Both the position numbers and the translations under genes were made by a program. The notes beneath the pieces are model-generated. The model did not search any database and had not been told where the DNA came from. It saw nothing but the letters and a program-made list of their open reading frames with translations. A stretch of DNA of 64,000 nt from assembly GCF_005434945.1 (NCBI RefSeq), contig NZ_SKCH01000006.1, positions 1 to 64,000 of the forward strand, read 5' to 3'. This stretch comes from Prescottella subtropica. Lineage in GTDB: Bacteria; Actinomycetota; Actinomycetes; Mycobacteriales; Mycobacteriaceae. Positions 8,936 to 18,667 of the stretch are shown here, piece by piece (the first letter of the stretch is position 1; each line of letters begins with the position of its first letter).

Positions 8936-11900
8936 TCAGCCCGACGCGGTCAGGTCGTGTCCGCGTAGTCGCTGCGAGATGACGGTGGTGATGCCGTCGC
9001 CGCGCATGCTGACGCCGTAGAGGGCGTCGGCGACTTCCATGGTCGGCTTCTGGTGGGTGATGACGATCAGTTGGGATTTCTCCCGTAGTTCCTCGAACAG
9101 TCCGATGAGCCGGCGCAGGTTGGTGTCGTCGAGGGCGGCTTCGACCTCGTCCATGACGTAGAACGGGGACGGTCGGGCCTTGAAGATCGCGACGAGCATG
9201 GCGACGGCGGTGAGGGATTTCTCGCCGCCGGACAGCAGGGAGAGTCGTTTGACTTTCTTGCCGGGTGGGCGGGCTTCGACGTCGATGCCGGTGGTGAGCA
9301 TGTCCGACGGGTCGGTGAGGACGAGTCGGCCCTCGCCGCCGGGGAACAGGGTGGCGAACACGTCGACGAATTCGCGTTCGACGTCGGTGTAGGCGTCGGT
9401 GAACAGTTGCAGGATGCGGGCGTCGACGTCGGCGACCACCCCGAGGAGGTCCTTGCGGGCGTTCTTGACGTCTTCGAGTTGGGTGGACAGGAACGTGTAG
9501 CGCTCCTCGAGGGCCGCGAACTCCTCCAACGCGAGCGGGTTGACCTTGCCGAGGGTCGCGAGGTCCTTCTCGGCGCGTTTCGCGCGACGTTCCTGGGTGG
9601 CCCGGTCGTACGGGACGGGGGCGGGGCGGACGACCTGTTCGCCGCGGTCGCGGGCCTGCTCGTATTCGGTGATTTCGAGTTCGGACGGCGGCAGCGGCAC
9701 GTCGGGCCCGTATTCGGTGACGAGGTCGTCGGGGGCGATCGCGTACTGCTCGGTGATCGTGGTCTCGAGTTGTTCGATGCGCAGTGCCGCCTGGGCGCGG
9801 GCCACCTCGTCGCGGTGGACGGTGTCGGTGAGCGACGCCATCTGCGCCGTCAACTGCCGCACCTGTTCGCGGACGGTTTCGACCTGTTCGGTGTGGACGG
9901 CCCGCAGCCGGGTGAGTTCGTCGCGGTGCGCGGTGGCGTCCGCCACCACCTGGTCGAGCCGGGCCGCGACTGTCCGGCCGGCCTCGGCGACGGCGGCGGC
10001 GACACCGGCGGCGGCCTGCCGGGCCCGTAGCGCCCGCTCGGCTCGGGAGCGTGCCTCGCGTTCGGCCTGCGCGGCGCGGCGCAGCGTATCGGCTCTGCCG
10101 CGGACCGATTCGGCGCGTTCCTCGGCGGTGCGGACGGTGAGCCGGGCCTCGATCTCGACGGCCCGCACCTCGGCGAGGGCCGCGGCGGTGGTCTCCCGTT
10201 CGATGTCGGTGTCGACGCCTGGTGTGTCCCGGTCGTCGGTGCCGGTCTCGTTCTCGGCGCGGCGCAGGCGTTCCTCGAGGTCGGCGAGCGCGGTCAGGGT
10301 CTCGTCGCGCCGCGTCTCGGCGGTGTCGCGTTGGGTGACGAGCCGGTCCGTCTCGGCCCGCGCCACCCGCACGGCGTGTCCGAGCCGGCCCAGCCGGTCG
10401 TAGATCGTGGTCAGGGCGGTGTCGGATTCGTGGAGGGCGGCGAGGGTCTGTTCGGCGATCTCGGCGCGGTCGGTGTGTTCGGCGTCGGCCCCGGCGAGTG
10501 CGGCCGCCAGTTCCTCGGCGCTGCGCCGGGCGTCGGTGAGGGCGGTGGTGGACGCGTCGATCGCGGCCTGGACTTCGAGGGTGCTCGGGCGCCGTTCGGT
10601 GCCGCCGACCATCCAGCCGGGCCCGATCAGGTCGCCGCCGCGGGTGACGGCCCGCACGGCCGGCGTCTCCTCCAGCAGGGCGGCGCCGTCGGTGAGGGTG
10701 GCGACGACGGCCACCCCGCCGAGCAGGGCGCCGATGCCGGACCGCAGTCCGCCGGGGCAGGTGACGACGTCGACGAGCCACCGCGCACCGTCCGGTAGGA
10801 CGGAATCCGGTGCAGGCGAATCATTCTCGACGGGGAACAACAGCGCCGCCCGGCCCCCGTCGCCGGCGGCGAGGGCGTCGAGTGCGACGGCGGCGGCCGC
10901 CGCGGTGTCGGCGGTGAGCGCGTCGGCGGCCGGTCCGAGGACCGCCGCGACGGCCGTCTCGAATCCGGGTTCGACCCGCAGTTGTCCGGCGACCGGGCCG
11001 GTGATGCCGCGGCCGTCGTGGTGGTCGCGCAGCCACGCGGCGCCGTCGCCCCGGTCGAGGCCGATCGCGAGCGCGTCGATGCGGGCGGTCAGCGACGCCA
11101 CCTGCTGTCCGGCGTCGCGTTCGGCGGCCCGCAGTTCGGTGACCCGGGCGGTGACGAGTTCGAGTGCGGCGACGGCACGTTCGTGCTGCTCGTCGAGTCC
11201 GACCTCGGCCGCTTCCAGTTCGCCGGCGGCGGTGTGGGCGTCGTCGAACTCGGTCCGGGTGAGGTCGCCGCGCCGGCGGGCGTCGGCGAGCGCGGTGTCG
11301 AGGCGGGTGACGTCCGCGGCGGCGGAGTCGGCCCGGGAGCGCAGGGTGTCGACCTGACCGGTGAGCCGGGCCAGGCCCTCCCGCCGGTCGGCGACCGCCC
11401 GCACCGCGGCCAGGTGGGCGCGTTCGGCGTCCGCGGCCGCTTCTTCGCGGTCGGCGAGTTGTTCGCGGGCGGCGTCGAGCATGCCCCGGGCCTCCTCGAC
11501 GGCCGCGACGAGTTCGGTCTCCTCGAGTGCGAGACGGTCGGCGCGGGCCTCCATCTCGTCGGGGTCCTGGCCGCGTCCGGTCGGCGGCTCCGCCTCGAGA
11601 TGCCGGGCCCGTTCGGCCGCGATCCGGACGGTGGCGTCGACGCGTTCGGCGAGCGCGGAGAGCTGGAACCAGGTCTGCCCGGCGGCGTCGGCCTGCGGGG
11701 CGAGCCGGGCGAGGGAGCGCTCGTGGCCGCCGAGTTCGGCGGTGGCGGTGTCGAGGGCGACCGCCACCGTCTGCTGCTGTTCGCGGACCAGTTTCTCGTC
11801 GCGGCTCTGGTCGGCCAGTTCGGTGCGGCGGGTGACGAGGTCGTCGGCGGCCAGCCGCAGCCGGGCGTCGCGCAGGTCGGCCTGCACGGTCTGGGCGCGA

Positions 11901-12538
11901 CGCGCCACCTCCGCCTGTCGGCCGAGCGGTTTGAGCTGGCGGCGCAGTTCGGCGGTGAGGTCGGTGAGCCGGGCCAGGTTGGCAGCCATCGCGTCGAGCT
12001 TGCGGACCGCTTTCTCTTTGCGTTTGCGGTGTTTGAGGACGCCGGCGGCCTCCTCGATGAACGCGCGGCGTTCCTCGGGGCGGGATTCGAGGATCGCCGC
12101 CAGCTGGCCCTGCCCGACGATGACGTGCATCTCGCGGCCGATACCGGAGTCGGACAGCAGTTCCTGCACGTCCATGAGCCGGCAGGCGCTGCCGTTGATC
12201 TCGTATTCGCCGGCGCCGTCGCGGAACATGCGGCGGGTGATCGACACCTCGGAGTAGTCGATGGGCAGGGCTCCGTCGGAGTTGTCGATCGTGAGGGTCA
12301 CCTCGGCGCGGCCGAGGGCGGTCCGGCCCGCGGTGCCGGCGAAGATGACGTCCTGCATCTTGCCGCCGCGCAGCGCCTTGGCGCCCTGCTCCCCCATCAC
12401 CCAGGTGAGGGCGTCGACCACGTTCGACTTGCCGGAGCCGTTCGGGCCGACGACACACGTGATGCCCGGCTCGAACCGCAGAGTCGTCGCGGACGCGAAG
12501 GATTTGAAGCCCTTCAACGTCAGACTCTTCAGATGCAC
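8936..12538 (-). CDS. smc: Chromosome segregation ATPase SMC
   Basis: SMC is the condensin ATPase that compacts and separates chromosomes with ScpA/ScpB. It has 1200 residues, as in mycobacteria. An N-terminal head with Walker [10 protein letters not shown] (31-39) is followed by a long coiled coil rich in Ala/Arg/Glu. A hinge lies in the middle (around 510-640), then a second coiled coil and a C-terminal head with signature [10 protein letters not shown] and Walker [14 protein letters not shown]. The GTG at 12538 ([14 protein letters not shown] follows) was chosen because family members begin exactly there; an upstream in-frame GTG at 12592 would add 18 unrelated residues. acyP lies 22 bases upstream. 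Confidence 0.96.
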   Translation of the reverse strand: MHLKSLTLKGFKSFASATTLRFEPGITCVVGPNGSGKSNVVDALTWVMGEQGAKALRGGKMQDVIFAGTAGRTALGRAEVTLTIDNSDGALPIDYSEVSITRRMFRDGAGEYEINGSACRLMDVQELLSDSGIGREMHVIVGQGQLAAILESRPEERRAFIEEAAGVLKHRKRKEKAVRKLDAMAANLARLTDLTAELRRQLKPLGRQAEVARRAQTVQADLRDARLRLAADDLVTRRTELADQSRDEKLVREQQQTVAVALDTATAELGGHERSLARLAPQADAAGQTWFQLSALAERVDATVRIAAERARHLEAEPPTGRGQDPDEMEARADRLALEETELVAAVEEARGMLDAAREQLADREEAAADAERAHLAAVRAVADRREGLARLTGQVDTLRSRADSAAADVTRLDTALADARRRGDLTRTEFDDAHTAAGELEAAEVGLDEQHERAVAALELVTARVTELRAAERDAGQQVASLTARIDALAIGLDRGDGAAWLRDHHDGRGITGPVAGQLRVEPGFETAVAAVLGPAADALTADTAAAAAVALDALAAGDGGRAALLFPVENDSPAPDSVLPDGARWLVDVVTCPGGLRSGIGALLGGVAVVATLTDGAALLEETPAVRAVTRGGDLIGPGWMVGGTERRPSTLEVQAAIDASTTALTDARRSAEELAAALAGADAEHTDRAEIAEQTLAALHESDTALTTIYDRLGRLGHAVRVARAETDRLVTQRDTAETRRDETLTALADLEERLRRAENETGTDDRDTPGVDTDIERETTAAALAEVRAVEIEARLTVRTAEERAESVRGRADTLRRAAQAEREARSRAERALRARQAAAGVAAAVAEAGRTVAARLDQVVADATAHRDELTRLRAVHTEQVETVREQVRQLTAQMASLTDTVHRDEVARAQAALRIEQLETTITEQYAIAPDDLVTEYGPDVPLPPSELEITEYEQARDRGEQVVRPAPVPYDRATQERRAKRAEKDLATLGKVNPLALEEFAALEERYTFLSTQLEDVKNARKDLLGVVADVDARILQLFTDAYTDVEREFVDVFATLFPGGEGRLVLTDPSDMLTTGIDVEARPPGKKVKRLSLLSGGEKSLTAVAMLVAIFKARPSPFYVMDEVEAALDDTNLRRLIGLFEELREKSQLIVITHQKPTMEVADALYGVSMRGDGITTVISQRLRGHDLTASG

Positions 12539-12560
12539 GACGGTCGATCCTACCGGCAGC

Positions 12561-12842
12561 TCAACGCTCGACGAACCCGGTGAGGCCCCCACGCGGCGCG
12601 TCGAAATGTTCGACGACGAGCGACACCGTGCCCGGGGTCTCCCCCGACCGGAGCAGCGCCAGCAGGCGGTCGAGACGCTCCCGCGGTCCTTCCGCGATCA
12701 CCAGTACCCGCCCGTCGGCGTGGTTGGTGGCGTGCCCGACGAGCCCGAATTCGAGGGCGCGGGCCCGCGTCCACCACCGGAATCCGACGCCCTGGACATG
12801 CCCGTGGACCCAGGCGGTGAGACGTTCGGGGGATGTTCCCAC
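12561..12842 (-). CDS. acyP: Acylphosphatase
   Basis: This small enzyme hydrolyses acyl phosphates. The 93-residue protein contains the family signature: [18 protein letters not shown] holds the phosphate-binding loop and catalytic Arg, and [11 protein letters not shown] holds the catalytic Asn. The GTG at 12842 gives a start [12 protein letters not shown]. Open frame extends upstream, but it would overlap osmC, whose stop is five bases before this start. The smc-acyP-osmC order is conserved in mycobacteria. Confidence 0.92.
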   Translation of the reverse strand: MGTSPERLTAWVHGHVQGVGFRWWTRARALEFGLVGHATNHADGRVLVIAEGPRERLDRLLALLRSGETPGTVSLVVEHFDAPRGGLTGFVER

Positions 12843-12847
12843 GCGGT

Positions 12848-13276
12848 TCAGTCCCGCGTGACGTGCAGGGTCACCTTCGTGCCGGCCTTCAACGTGCGGC
12901 CGACGGTGCACACCTTGTCGACGGAGCGTTCGACGAGGGCGACGAGGCGTTCCTGGGCGTCGGCGTCGAGTTCGCTGAGGTCGAGTTCGAGGGTTTCCTC
13001 GAGGTGCGGATACACCTCGTTGTCGCGGTCGGCGGCGCCGGAGACGCGGATGGTGGCGTCGTAGTCGTCGCCGAGGCGGCGGGACAGCGGGAAGTCGGAG
13101 CTCATGCCGGAGCAGGCGGCGAGGGCGATCTTGAGGAGTTCACCGGGGGTGAAGACGCCGTCGACCGACTCGGAGCCGATGCGGACCTCGGCGCCGCGGG
13201 AGCTGTGTCCGGTGTAGAGGCGGGTGCCGGTGCGTTCGACCCACAGTTCGGTGGGGGCGGGGCTCTGTTCAGTCAC
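12848..13276 (-). CDS. OsmC/Ohr-family peroxide-stress protein
   Basis: This 142-residue protein belongs to the OsmC family, thiol peroxidases that reduce organic hydroperoxides. GELLKIALAACSGMS (about 53-67) holds the first conserved Cys, and SVDKVCTVGRTLKAG (about 117-131) holds the second. The GTG at 13276 starts MTEQSPAPTEL and overlaps the symporter stop by 8 bases. It corresponds by position to M. tuberculosis Rv2923c. The true substrate is not shown by the sequence. Confidence 0.88.
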   Translation of the reverse strand: MTEQSPAPTELWVERTGTRLYTGHSSRGAEVRIGSESVDGVFTPGELLKIALAACSGMSSDFPLSRRLGDDYDATIRVSGAADRDNEVYPHLEETLELDLSELDADAQERLVALVERSVDKVCTVGRTLKAGTKVTLHVTRD

Positions 13277-14720
13277 GGGTGCTGATCCTGCCATCCGTAT
13301 CCGACGCGACCGGCGGCTCCCACACCTGGACACCGGTGATCTCGGGGAGTTCGTCGCGGTGGTAGGTGGGGTCCTGGCCGGCGGCCTTCTGCGTGCTGTA
13401 GTGACGGAACAGCAGGAACGCGACACCGGACAGCGGTAGCAGTGCGGCGAGGTTGACGGTCGCCATGACGCCCATGACGAGGTCGGCCAGGCCCCACACC
13501 AGCGGGACCGAGCCCATCGCACCGGCGAACACGCACACCAGGACGAGGACACGGAACCAGGTGATGACGCGGCGCGACGTGGTGAGGAACTCGATGTTCG
13601 TCTCGCCGTAGTAGTAGTTGCCGATCACCGACGTGAACGCGAGGAAGAAGATCGCGACGGTCAGGAAGTGGATGGTCCAGCCGCCGAGCTGCGCGGCGAG
13701 GGCGTTCTGGGTGAGGGACGCACCGGCGCGGGTGCCGTATTCGGGGTCCGACAGCAGGATGATGAAGGCGGTGGCCGTGCACACGAGCAGCGTGTCGAAG
13801 TACACGCCGAGGCTCTGCACGAGACCCTGTTTGACGGGGTGCGACACGGCGGCGGTGGCGCCCGCGTTGGGGGCCGATCCCATGCCGGCCTCGTTGGAGA
13901 ACAGGCCGCGGCGGATGCCGTTCATGAAGGCGGCCGCGAACCCGCCGGTCACCACTTCCTGGATGCCGAACGCGTTCTCCACGATCAGCCGGAACATGCC
14001 GGGCACCTCCGTGACGTTGAGGGCCACCACGATCAGCGCCATGAGGATGTAGGCGCCGGCGACGATCGGGACGACGATGCTCGACACCGTGGAGATGCGT
14101 CGGACACCGCCGAAGATGACGGCTGCCGTCAACGCCGCCACCACCAGGCCGACGACGATCGCGGCACCGGAGCCGTCGGTGTCGAGGGACGTGTTCACGG
14201 CGTCGACGATCGAGTTGGTCTGCACCGCGTTGAACACGAACCCGTAGGTGACGGTGATGACCACCGCGAACAGCACACCCATCCAGCGTTTCCGCAGGCC
14301 GTGCAGCATGTAGTAGGCCGGGCCGCCGCGGAAGCCGCCGTCCTTGTCGCGCACCTTGTACAGCTGGGCGAGGGTGGATTCGATGAATGCACTGGATGCG
14401 CCCAGGATCGCCATGACCCACATCCAGAACACGGCGCCCGGCCCGCCGACGCTGATCGCGATCGCGACGCCGGCGATGTTGCCGGTGCCGACGCGGGACG
14501 CCGCGGATATCGAGAACGCCTTGAACGCCGAGATGCCCTTGCTGCCGTCCGGCAGGGTTTCGGCACCCTCGACGACCGACCGCAGCATGTCCGGCAGCAG
14601 CCGGATCTGCACGAACCGTGAGCGCACCGTGAAGTACAGTCCCAGCCCCACCAGCAGAACGATGACGACGTACCAGTAGGTGTCGTTGACGTTCCCGATC
14701 AGATCGACGAGTGAATCCAC
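13269..14720 (-). CDS. AGCS-family sodium:alanine (amino acid) symporter
   Basis: This is a 483-residue polytopic membrane protein with about ten or eleven hydrophobic segments. Family marks include SAASRVGTGNIAGVA near residues 72-86, GGPGAVFWMW near 92-101, FRGGPAYYM near 129-137 and LFSNEAGMGSAPNAGATA near 275-292. These are typical of the alanine or glycine:cation symporters (AlsT/DagA/YaaJ), which import small amino acids with sodium. The GTG at 14720 starts MDSLVDLIG; no strong ribosome site precedes it. It lies between osmC and the kdp operon and is not part of the conserved mycobacterial order. Substrate preference is unknown. Confidence 0.92.
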   Translation of the reverse strand: MDSLVDLIGNVNDTYWYVVIVLLVGLGLYFTVRSRFVQIRLLPDMLRSVVEGAETLPDGSKGISAFKAFSISAASRVGTGNIAGVAIAISVGGPGAVFWMWVMAILGASSAFIESTLAQLYKVRDKDGGFRGGPAYYMLHGLRKRWMGVLFAVVITVTYGFVFNAVQTNSIVDAVNTSLDTDGSGAAIVVGLVVAALTAAVIFGGVRRISTVSSIVVPIVAGAYILMALIVVALNVTEVPGMFRLIVENAFGIQEVVTGGFAAAFMNGIRRGLFSNEAGMGSAPNAGATAAVSHPVKQGLVQSLGVYFDTLLVCTATAFIILLSDPEYGTRAGASLTQNALAAQLGGWTIHFLTVAIFFLAFTSVIGNYYYGETNIEFLTTSRRVITWFRVLVLVCVFAGAMGSVPLVWGLADLVMGVMATVNLAALLPLSGVAFLLFRHYSTQKAAGQDPTYHRDELPEITGVQVWEPPVASDTDGRISTRD

Positions 14721-14778
14721 CTGAAAACTATCGCCGACGATCGCCGTCGACCGCCACCCGCGTACCGATCGGTTTGTT

Positions 14779-15459
14779 TCATGCCTGGAACCGGTACCCC
14801 ATTCCGGTCTCGGTGAGCAGGTGCCGCGGCTTCGACGGATCCCGCTCGAGTTTGCGTCGCAACTGGGCGAGGTAGACGCGCAGGTAGTGGGTTTCGGTGG
14901 CGTACGCCGGACCCCACACCTCGCGCAGCAGTTCCTTCTGTCCGACGAGTTTGCCCTTGTTGCGGACCAGCATCTCGAGCATCCCCCACTCGGTGGGCGT
15001 CAGATGCACCTCGGCCTCGTCGCGGGTGACCTTCTTCGCGGCGAGGTCGACGGTGAACGTGTCGGTGACGACGACGGGTTCACCGGTCTCGGCGGCTGCG
15101 GCGCCGCGCCGGACCGCGGCCCGCAGCCGGGCCAGGAACTCGTCCATCCCGAACGGTTTGGTCACGTAGTCGTCGGCGCCCGCGTCGAGGGCCTCCACCT
15201 TGTCCGACGAATCGGTGCGCGCCGACAGCACGATCACCGGGGCGGTGCACCAGCCACGCAGTCCCGCGAGGACCTCGATGCCGTCGAGGTCGGGCAGGCC
15301 GAGGTCGAGGACGATCACCTCGGGATGTTTCTCGGCGGCGGCCCGCAGTGCCGCCGCCCCGGTCGACGCCGTCGTCACCTCGTAGCCGCGGACGCTCAGA
15401 TTGATCCGCAGGGCCCGCAGGATCTGCGGCTCGTCGTCGACCACCAGTACCCGGGTCAT
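14779..15459 (-). CDS. kdpE: KdpE response regulator
   Basis: KdpE is the DNA-binding partner of KdpD that activates the kdp operon when potassium is low. It has 226 residues. The receiver domain has acidic DDE at 9-11, phospho-acceptor Asp in VLDLGLPDLDGIEVL at about residue 52 and Lys in VTKPFG near 101. A C-terminal OmpR/PhoB winged helix contains LTPTEWGMLEMLV and TETHYLRVYLAQLRRKL. The start ATG overlaps the kdpD stop (ATGA). A longer open frame continuing upstream is only the out-of-frame shadow of kdpD. Confidence 0.95.
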   Translation of the reverse strand: MTRVLVVDDEPQILRALRINLSVRGYEVTTASTGAAALRAAAEKHPEVIVLDLGLPDLDGIEVLAGLRGWCTAPVIVLSARTDSSDKVEALDAGADDYVTKPFGMDEFLARLRAAVRRGAAAAETGEPVVVTDTFTVDLAAKKVTRDEAEVHLTPTEWGMLEMLVRNKGKLVGQKELLREVWGPAYATETHYLRVYLAQLRRKLERDPSKPRHLLTETGMGYRFQA

Positions 15460-18017
15460 CGGGCTCCCTTCTCGCCGTCGGCCGGGCAGGCCGCCAGTTC
15501 CACCATCATCGTCAGTCCACCACCGGGGGTGTCGGTCGCGCCGACGGTGCCGCCCATCGCCTCCACGAATCCCTTCACCACCGACAGTCCCAGCCCCACC
15601 CCGCTGGTGTTGTCGCGGTCCCCGAGTCGCTGGAACGCGTCGAACATCTGCTCGTCGGCGCCGGGCGGCAGTCCCGGCCCGGTGTCGGCGACGGTGATCG
15701 TCATCCGGTCCCCGGCCCGCGCCGCCCCGATCCGCACCGGCTCGTCCGGCGCATACCGCAGCGCGTTGTCGACGAGGTTCGCGATCACCCGTTCGAGCAG
15801 ACCGGCGTCGGCCATCACGGTGGCGCCGCCGACCTCCACCTTCACCTGGTCCCGCACCCGGCGCGCCGTCCCGGGGCCGCCGTAGCCGACGCCGACGAGG
15901 GCGCGGTGCACCACTTCCTCGAGGTACACCCGGCGCAGTGTCGGGGTGACGACGCCCGCCGCGAGCCGCGACGAGTCGAGCAGGTTCCCGACGAGCGCGG
16001 TCAGCTGGTCGGCGGACTCCTCGACGGTGGCGAGCAGCTCCGCGGTGTCCTCGGGCGAGAATTCGATGTCGTCGCTGCGCAGACTCGACACGGCGGCCTT
16101 GACGGCGGCGAGCGGGGTACGCAGGTCGTGGCTGACCGCCGACAGCAGCGACCGGCGCAGCCTGTCCGCCTCGGCCAGGGCCTGCGCCTGGCCGGCCTCC
16201 TCGGCGAGTTGCCGCTGCCGGATCAGCCCGACGGCCTGATTGGTGACCGCGTAGAGCACCTTGCGGTCGCGGGCGCCGAGTTCGCTGCCGGCGAGCAGCA
16301 GCGTGTACTCGCCGTCGCTCGACTCGCACACGGTGTCGGCGGCGTCGACGGCGGCCGGCGGCGTCGTGCCCGCGGCACTGATGACGCCGTCCCGGCGGTG
16401 CACGACGCTGACACCGTGCTGCGCGTAGGTTTCGCGCACCTTCTCGAGCAGTGCCGGCAGGTCGGCGCCGCGCAGCACCGACCCGGCGAACAGTGCCAGC
16501 AGTTCCGCCTCCTGCGACGCCCGCCGCGCTTCCCGGGCCCGTTCGGCGGAGGCGTCGACGAGGACCGCGACGGCAACCGCGACGACCAGCAGCACCATCG
16601 TGGTGATGAAGTTCTCCGGCTGCGCGATCGTGAAACTGTAGAGCGGGCTGGTGAAGAAGTAGTTGAGCAGCAGCCCGGAGATGAGCGCCGACAGGATCGC
16701 CGGCCCGATCCCGCCGAGCAACGCGACGGCCAGCACCACGACGAAGAACAGCGCGTTCTGCCCGCCGACCCCGGCGTACCGGTCGACGACGCCCATGAGG
16801 ATCGCCGCGACCGCCGGCACCACCACCGCCGCCAGCCACGACACCAGCCGCCGCTCCCCCCGCCCCAGGGCCGAGAGACGCCGGCGGGTCGCGGCCTCGG
16901 CATGGGTGACCATGTGGACGTCGATCGTCCCGGACTGCTGGACGATCGACGCCCCGATGCCCTCGTCGAGGATCCGCGCCCACCGCGACCGCCGGGACGT
17001 GCCGATCACCAGTTGGGTGGCGTTCACCTCGCGGGCGAACTCGAGCAGTGTGGTGGGGACGTCGTCGCCGACGACACTGTGGACGCTCGCGCCGATACCG
17101 GCGGCGAGCCCGCGCACCTTCCCCATGTCGCCGGCGGACACCCCGGCGAGTCCGTCGCCGCGCACCACGTGCACCACCATCAGTTCCGCGCTGGCCCGGC
17201 CCGCGATGCGGCCGGCCCGGCGGATCAGCGTCGCCGACTCGGGGCCACCGGTGACCGCGACGACGACCCGTTCCCGCGCCTCCCACGTGTCGGTGATCCG
17301 GTTCTCGGCACGGTACTTCGCCAGCGCCGCATCCACCTGGTCGGCCACCCACAGCAACGCGAGTTCCCGTAGTGCCGTGAGGTTTCCGCGCCGGAAGTAG
17401 TTCCGCAGCGCGGCGTCGACCTTGTCCGCCGAGTACACGTTGCCGTGGGAGAGTCTGCGCCGCAACGCCTCCGGGGTGATGTCGACGAGTTCGACCTGCG
17501 CCGCCGCGCGGACCACCTCGTCGGGCACCGTCTCGTGCTGCACCACCCCGGTGATCTGCTCGACGACGTCACCGAGGCTCTCGAGGTGCTGCACGTTGAG
17601 CGTCGACAGCACGTCGATGCCGGCGTCGAGCAGCTCGTACACATCCTGCCAGCGTTTCTCGTTGCGGCTGCCGGGGGTGTTGGTGTGGGCCAGCTCGTCG
17701 ACCAGCACCACCGCGGGGCGCCGCGCGATCACCGCGTCGACGTCCAGTTCGGGCATCGCGGTGCCGCGGTACGCGATCAGCGTCGGTGCGACGATCTCGA
17801 GTCCCGCGAGCTGTTCGGCGGTGCGGGCGCGGCCGTGGGTTTCCACCACGGCCGCGACCACGTCCCGGCCGCGTGCCAGCCGCCGGTGGGCCTCCCCCAG
17901 CATCGCGAACGTCTTGCCGACGCCGGGGGCCGCACCCAGGTAGATCCGCAGCTCGCCGCGTCTCGCCGCGCGGGGCGGGCGCGGCTGCTCGAGGTTGCTC
18001 ACCCCGTCATCATTCAC
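15456..18017 (-). CDS. kdpD: KdpD potassium/turgor sensor histidine kinase
   Basis: This membrane sensor kinase controls KdpE. The N-terminal KdpD domain carries Walker A GAAPGVGKT at 28-36 and DELAHTNTPGSRN. A UspA-like domain (about 250-370) follows, then four closely spaced membrane segments (about 395-500) and a GAF-like region. The HisKA box SHDLRTPLA has His630, and the ATPase domain has N box LVDNALRYAP (748-757) and GVGLGLSVVKG. It has 853 residues. The start is GTG at 18017 and overlaps the end of kdpC by 8 bases. Domain content is complete, so the signalling pathway is predicted functional. Confidence 0.95.
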   Translation of the reverse strand: MNDDGVSNLEQPRPPRAARRGELRIYLGAAPGVGKTFAMLGEAHRRLARGRDVVAAVVETHGRARTAEQLAGLEIVAPTLIAYRGTAMPELDVDAVIARRPAVVLVDELAHTNTPGSRNEKRWQDVYELLDAGIDVLSTLNVQHLESLGDVVEQITGVVQHETVPDEVVRAAAQVELVDITPEALRRRLSHGNVYSADKVDAALRNYFRRGNLTALRELALLWVADQVDAALAKYRAENRITDTWEARERVVVAVTGGPESATLIRRAGRIAGRASAELMVVHVVRGDGLAGVSAGDMGKVRGLAAGIGASVHSVVGDDVPTTLLEFAREVNATQLVIGTSRRSRWARILDEGIGASIVQQSGTIDVHMVTHAEAATRRRLSALGRGERRLVSWLAAVVVPAVAAILMGVVDRYAGVGGQNALFFVVVLAVALLGGIGPAILSALISGLLLNYFFTSPLYSFTIAQPENFITTMVLLVVAVAVAVLVDASAERAREARRASQEAELLALFAGSVLRGADLPALLEKVRETYAQHGVSVVHRRDGVISAAGTTPPAAVDAADTVCESSDGEYTLLLAGSELGARDRKVLYAVTNQAVGLIRQRQLAEEAGQAQALAEADRLRRSLLSAVSHDLRTPLAAVKAAVSSLRSDDIEFSPEDTAELLATVEESADQLTALVGNLLDSSRLAAGVVTPTLRRVYLEEVVHRALVGVGYGGPGTARRVRDQVKVEVGGATVMADAGLLERVIANLVDNALRYAPDEPVRIGAARAGDRMTITVADTGPGLPPGADEQMFDAFQRLGDRDNTSGVGLGLSVVKGFVEAMGGTVGATDTPGGGLTMMVELAACPADGEKGAR

Positions 18018-18660
18018 CCGGTGCCGCCGGGTCGCACCCGGGTGCGGTCAGGTCGAGCGCCACGTTCAGTTCGAGGACGTTCACCCGCGGCTCCCCGAGG
18101 AATCCGAACTGCCGGCCCGCGGTGTGCTCGGCGACGAGATCCCGCACCCGGTCCTCGCTCAGTCCGGTGGCCTGCGCGACGCGCGGCACCTGCAGGGCCG
18201 CGTACTCGGGCGAGATGTGCGGATCCAGGCCTGAGCCGGACCCGGTCACGGCGTCCGTCGGAACCTGTTCGAGGGCAACACCTTCCCGTTCGGCGATCGC
18301 AGCACGCCGGGCGTCGACGAACCCGGCGAGGATGTCGCTGCTGGGCCCCTGGTTGGTGGGCAGACCCGCTGCCGGGTCCCCGGCCGCGAACGGGTCACCG
18401 TCGGCCACCGAGCCGACGACCCGGTTGTGGAAGAACGGGTCCGGGTCGCCGGCCGGGACCTGTGGGTCCACGCCGAGCCAACGGCTGCCGACGACGCAGC
18501 CGGACGCGTCGGTCACCGGTGAGCCCTCCGCGGACCCCGACGAGATCCGGGACACGCCCCACACTGCGGCCGGGTAGGCGACGCCGAGGACGACGGTGAG
18601 CGCGAGCAGCACCAGCAGCCCGGCCCACACCTGCTTGAGAAATCCGATTCCGAATCGCAT
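18010..18660 (-). CDS. kdpC: KdpC subunit of potassium-transporting ATPase
   Basis: KdpC is the accessory subunit that stabilises the KdpFABC pump and raises ATP affinity. It has 216 residues: a single N-terminal membrane anchor (about 10-36) and an external domain with SRWLG, then DPFFHNRV and SGSGLDPHISPEYA. The last is the most conserved stretch of the family. ATG at 18660 lies 7 bases after the kdpB stop. The gene overlaps kdpD by 8 bases, so sensor and pump are one operon. Confidence 0.95.
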   Translation of the reverse strand: MRFGIGFLKQVWAGLLVLLALTVVLGVAYPAAVWGVSRISSGSAEGSPVTDASGCVVGSRWLGVDPQVPAGDPDPFFHNRVVGSVADGDPFAAGDPAAGLPTNQGPSSDILAGFVDARRAAIAEREGVALEQVPTDAVTGSGSGLDPHISPEYAALQVPRVAQATGLSEDRVRDLVAEHTAGRQFGFLGEPRVNVLELNVALDLTAPGCDPAAPGE

Positions 18661-18667
18661 TGCGGTT

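Noticed and set aside
8916-10781. A 621-residue Arg-rich frame within smc
   Set aside because: It is an off-frame shadow of the SMC coding sequence; smc has intact ATPase motifs in the other frame.
14779-17352. An 857-residue open frame containing KdpE at its end
   Set aside because: Its first 630 residues are the Gly/Arg-rich off-frame reading of kdpD. Only the last 226 residues (from the ATG at 15459) are a real protein.
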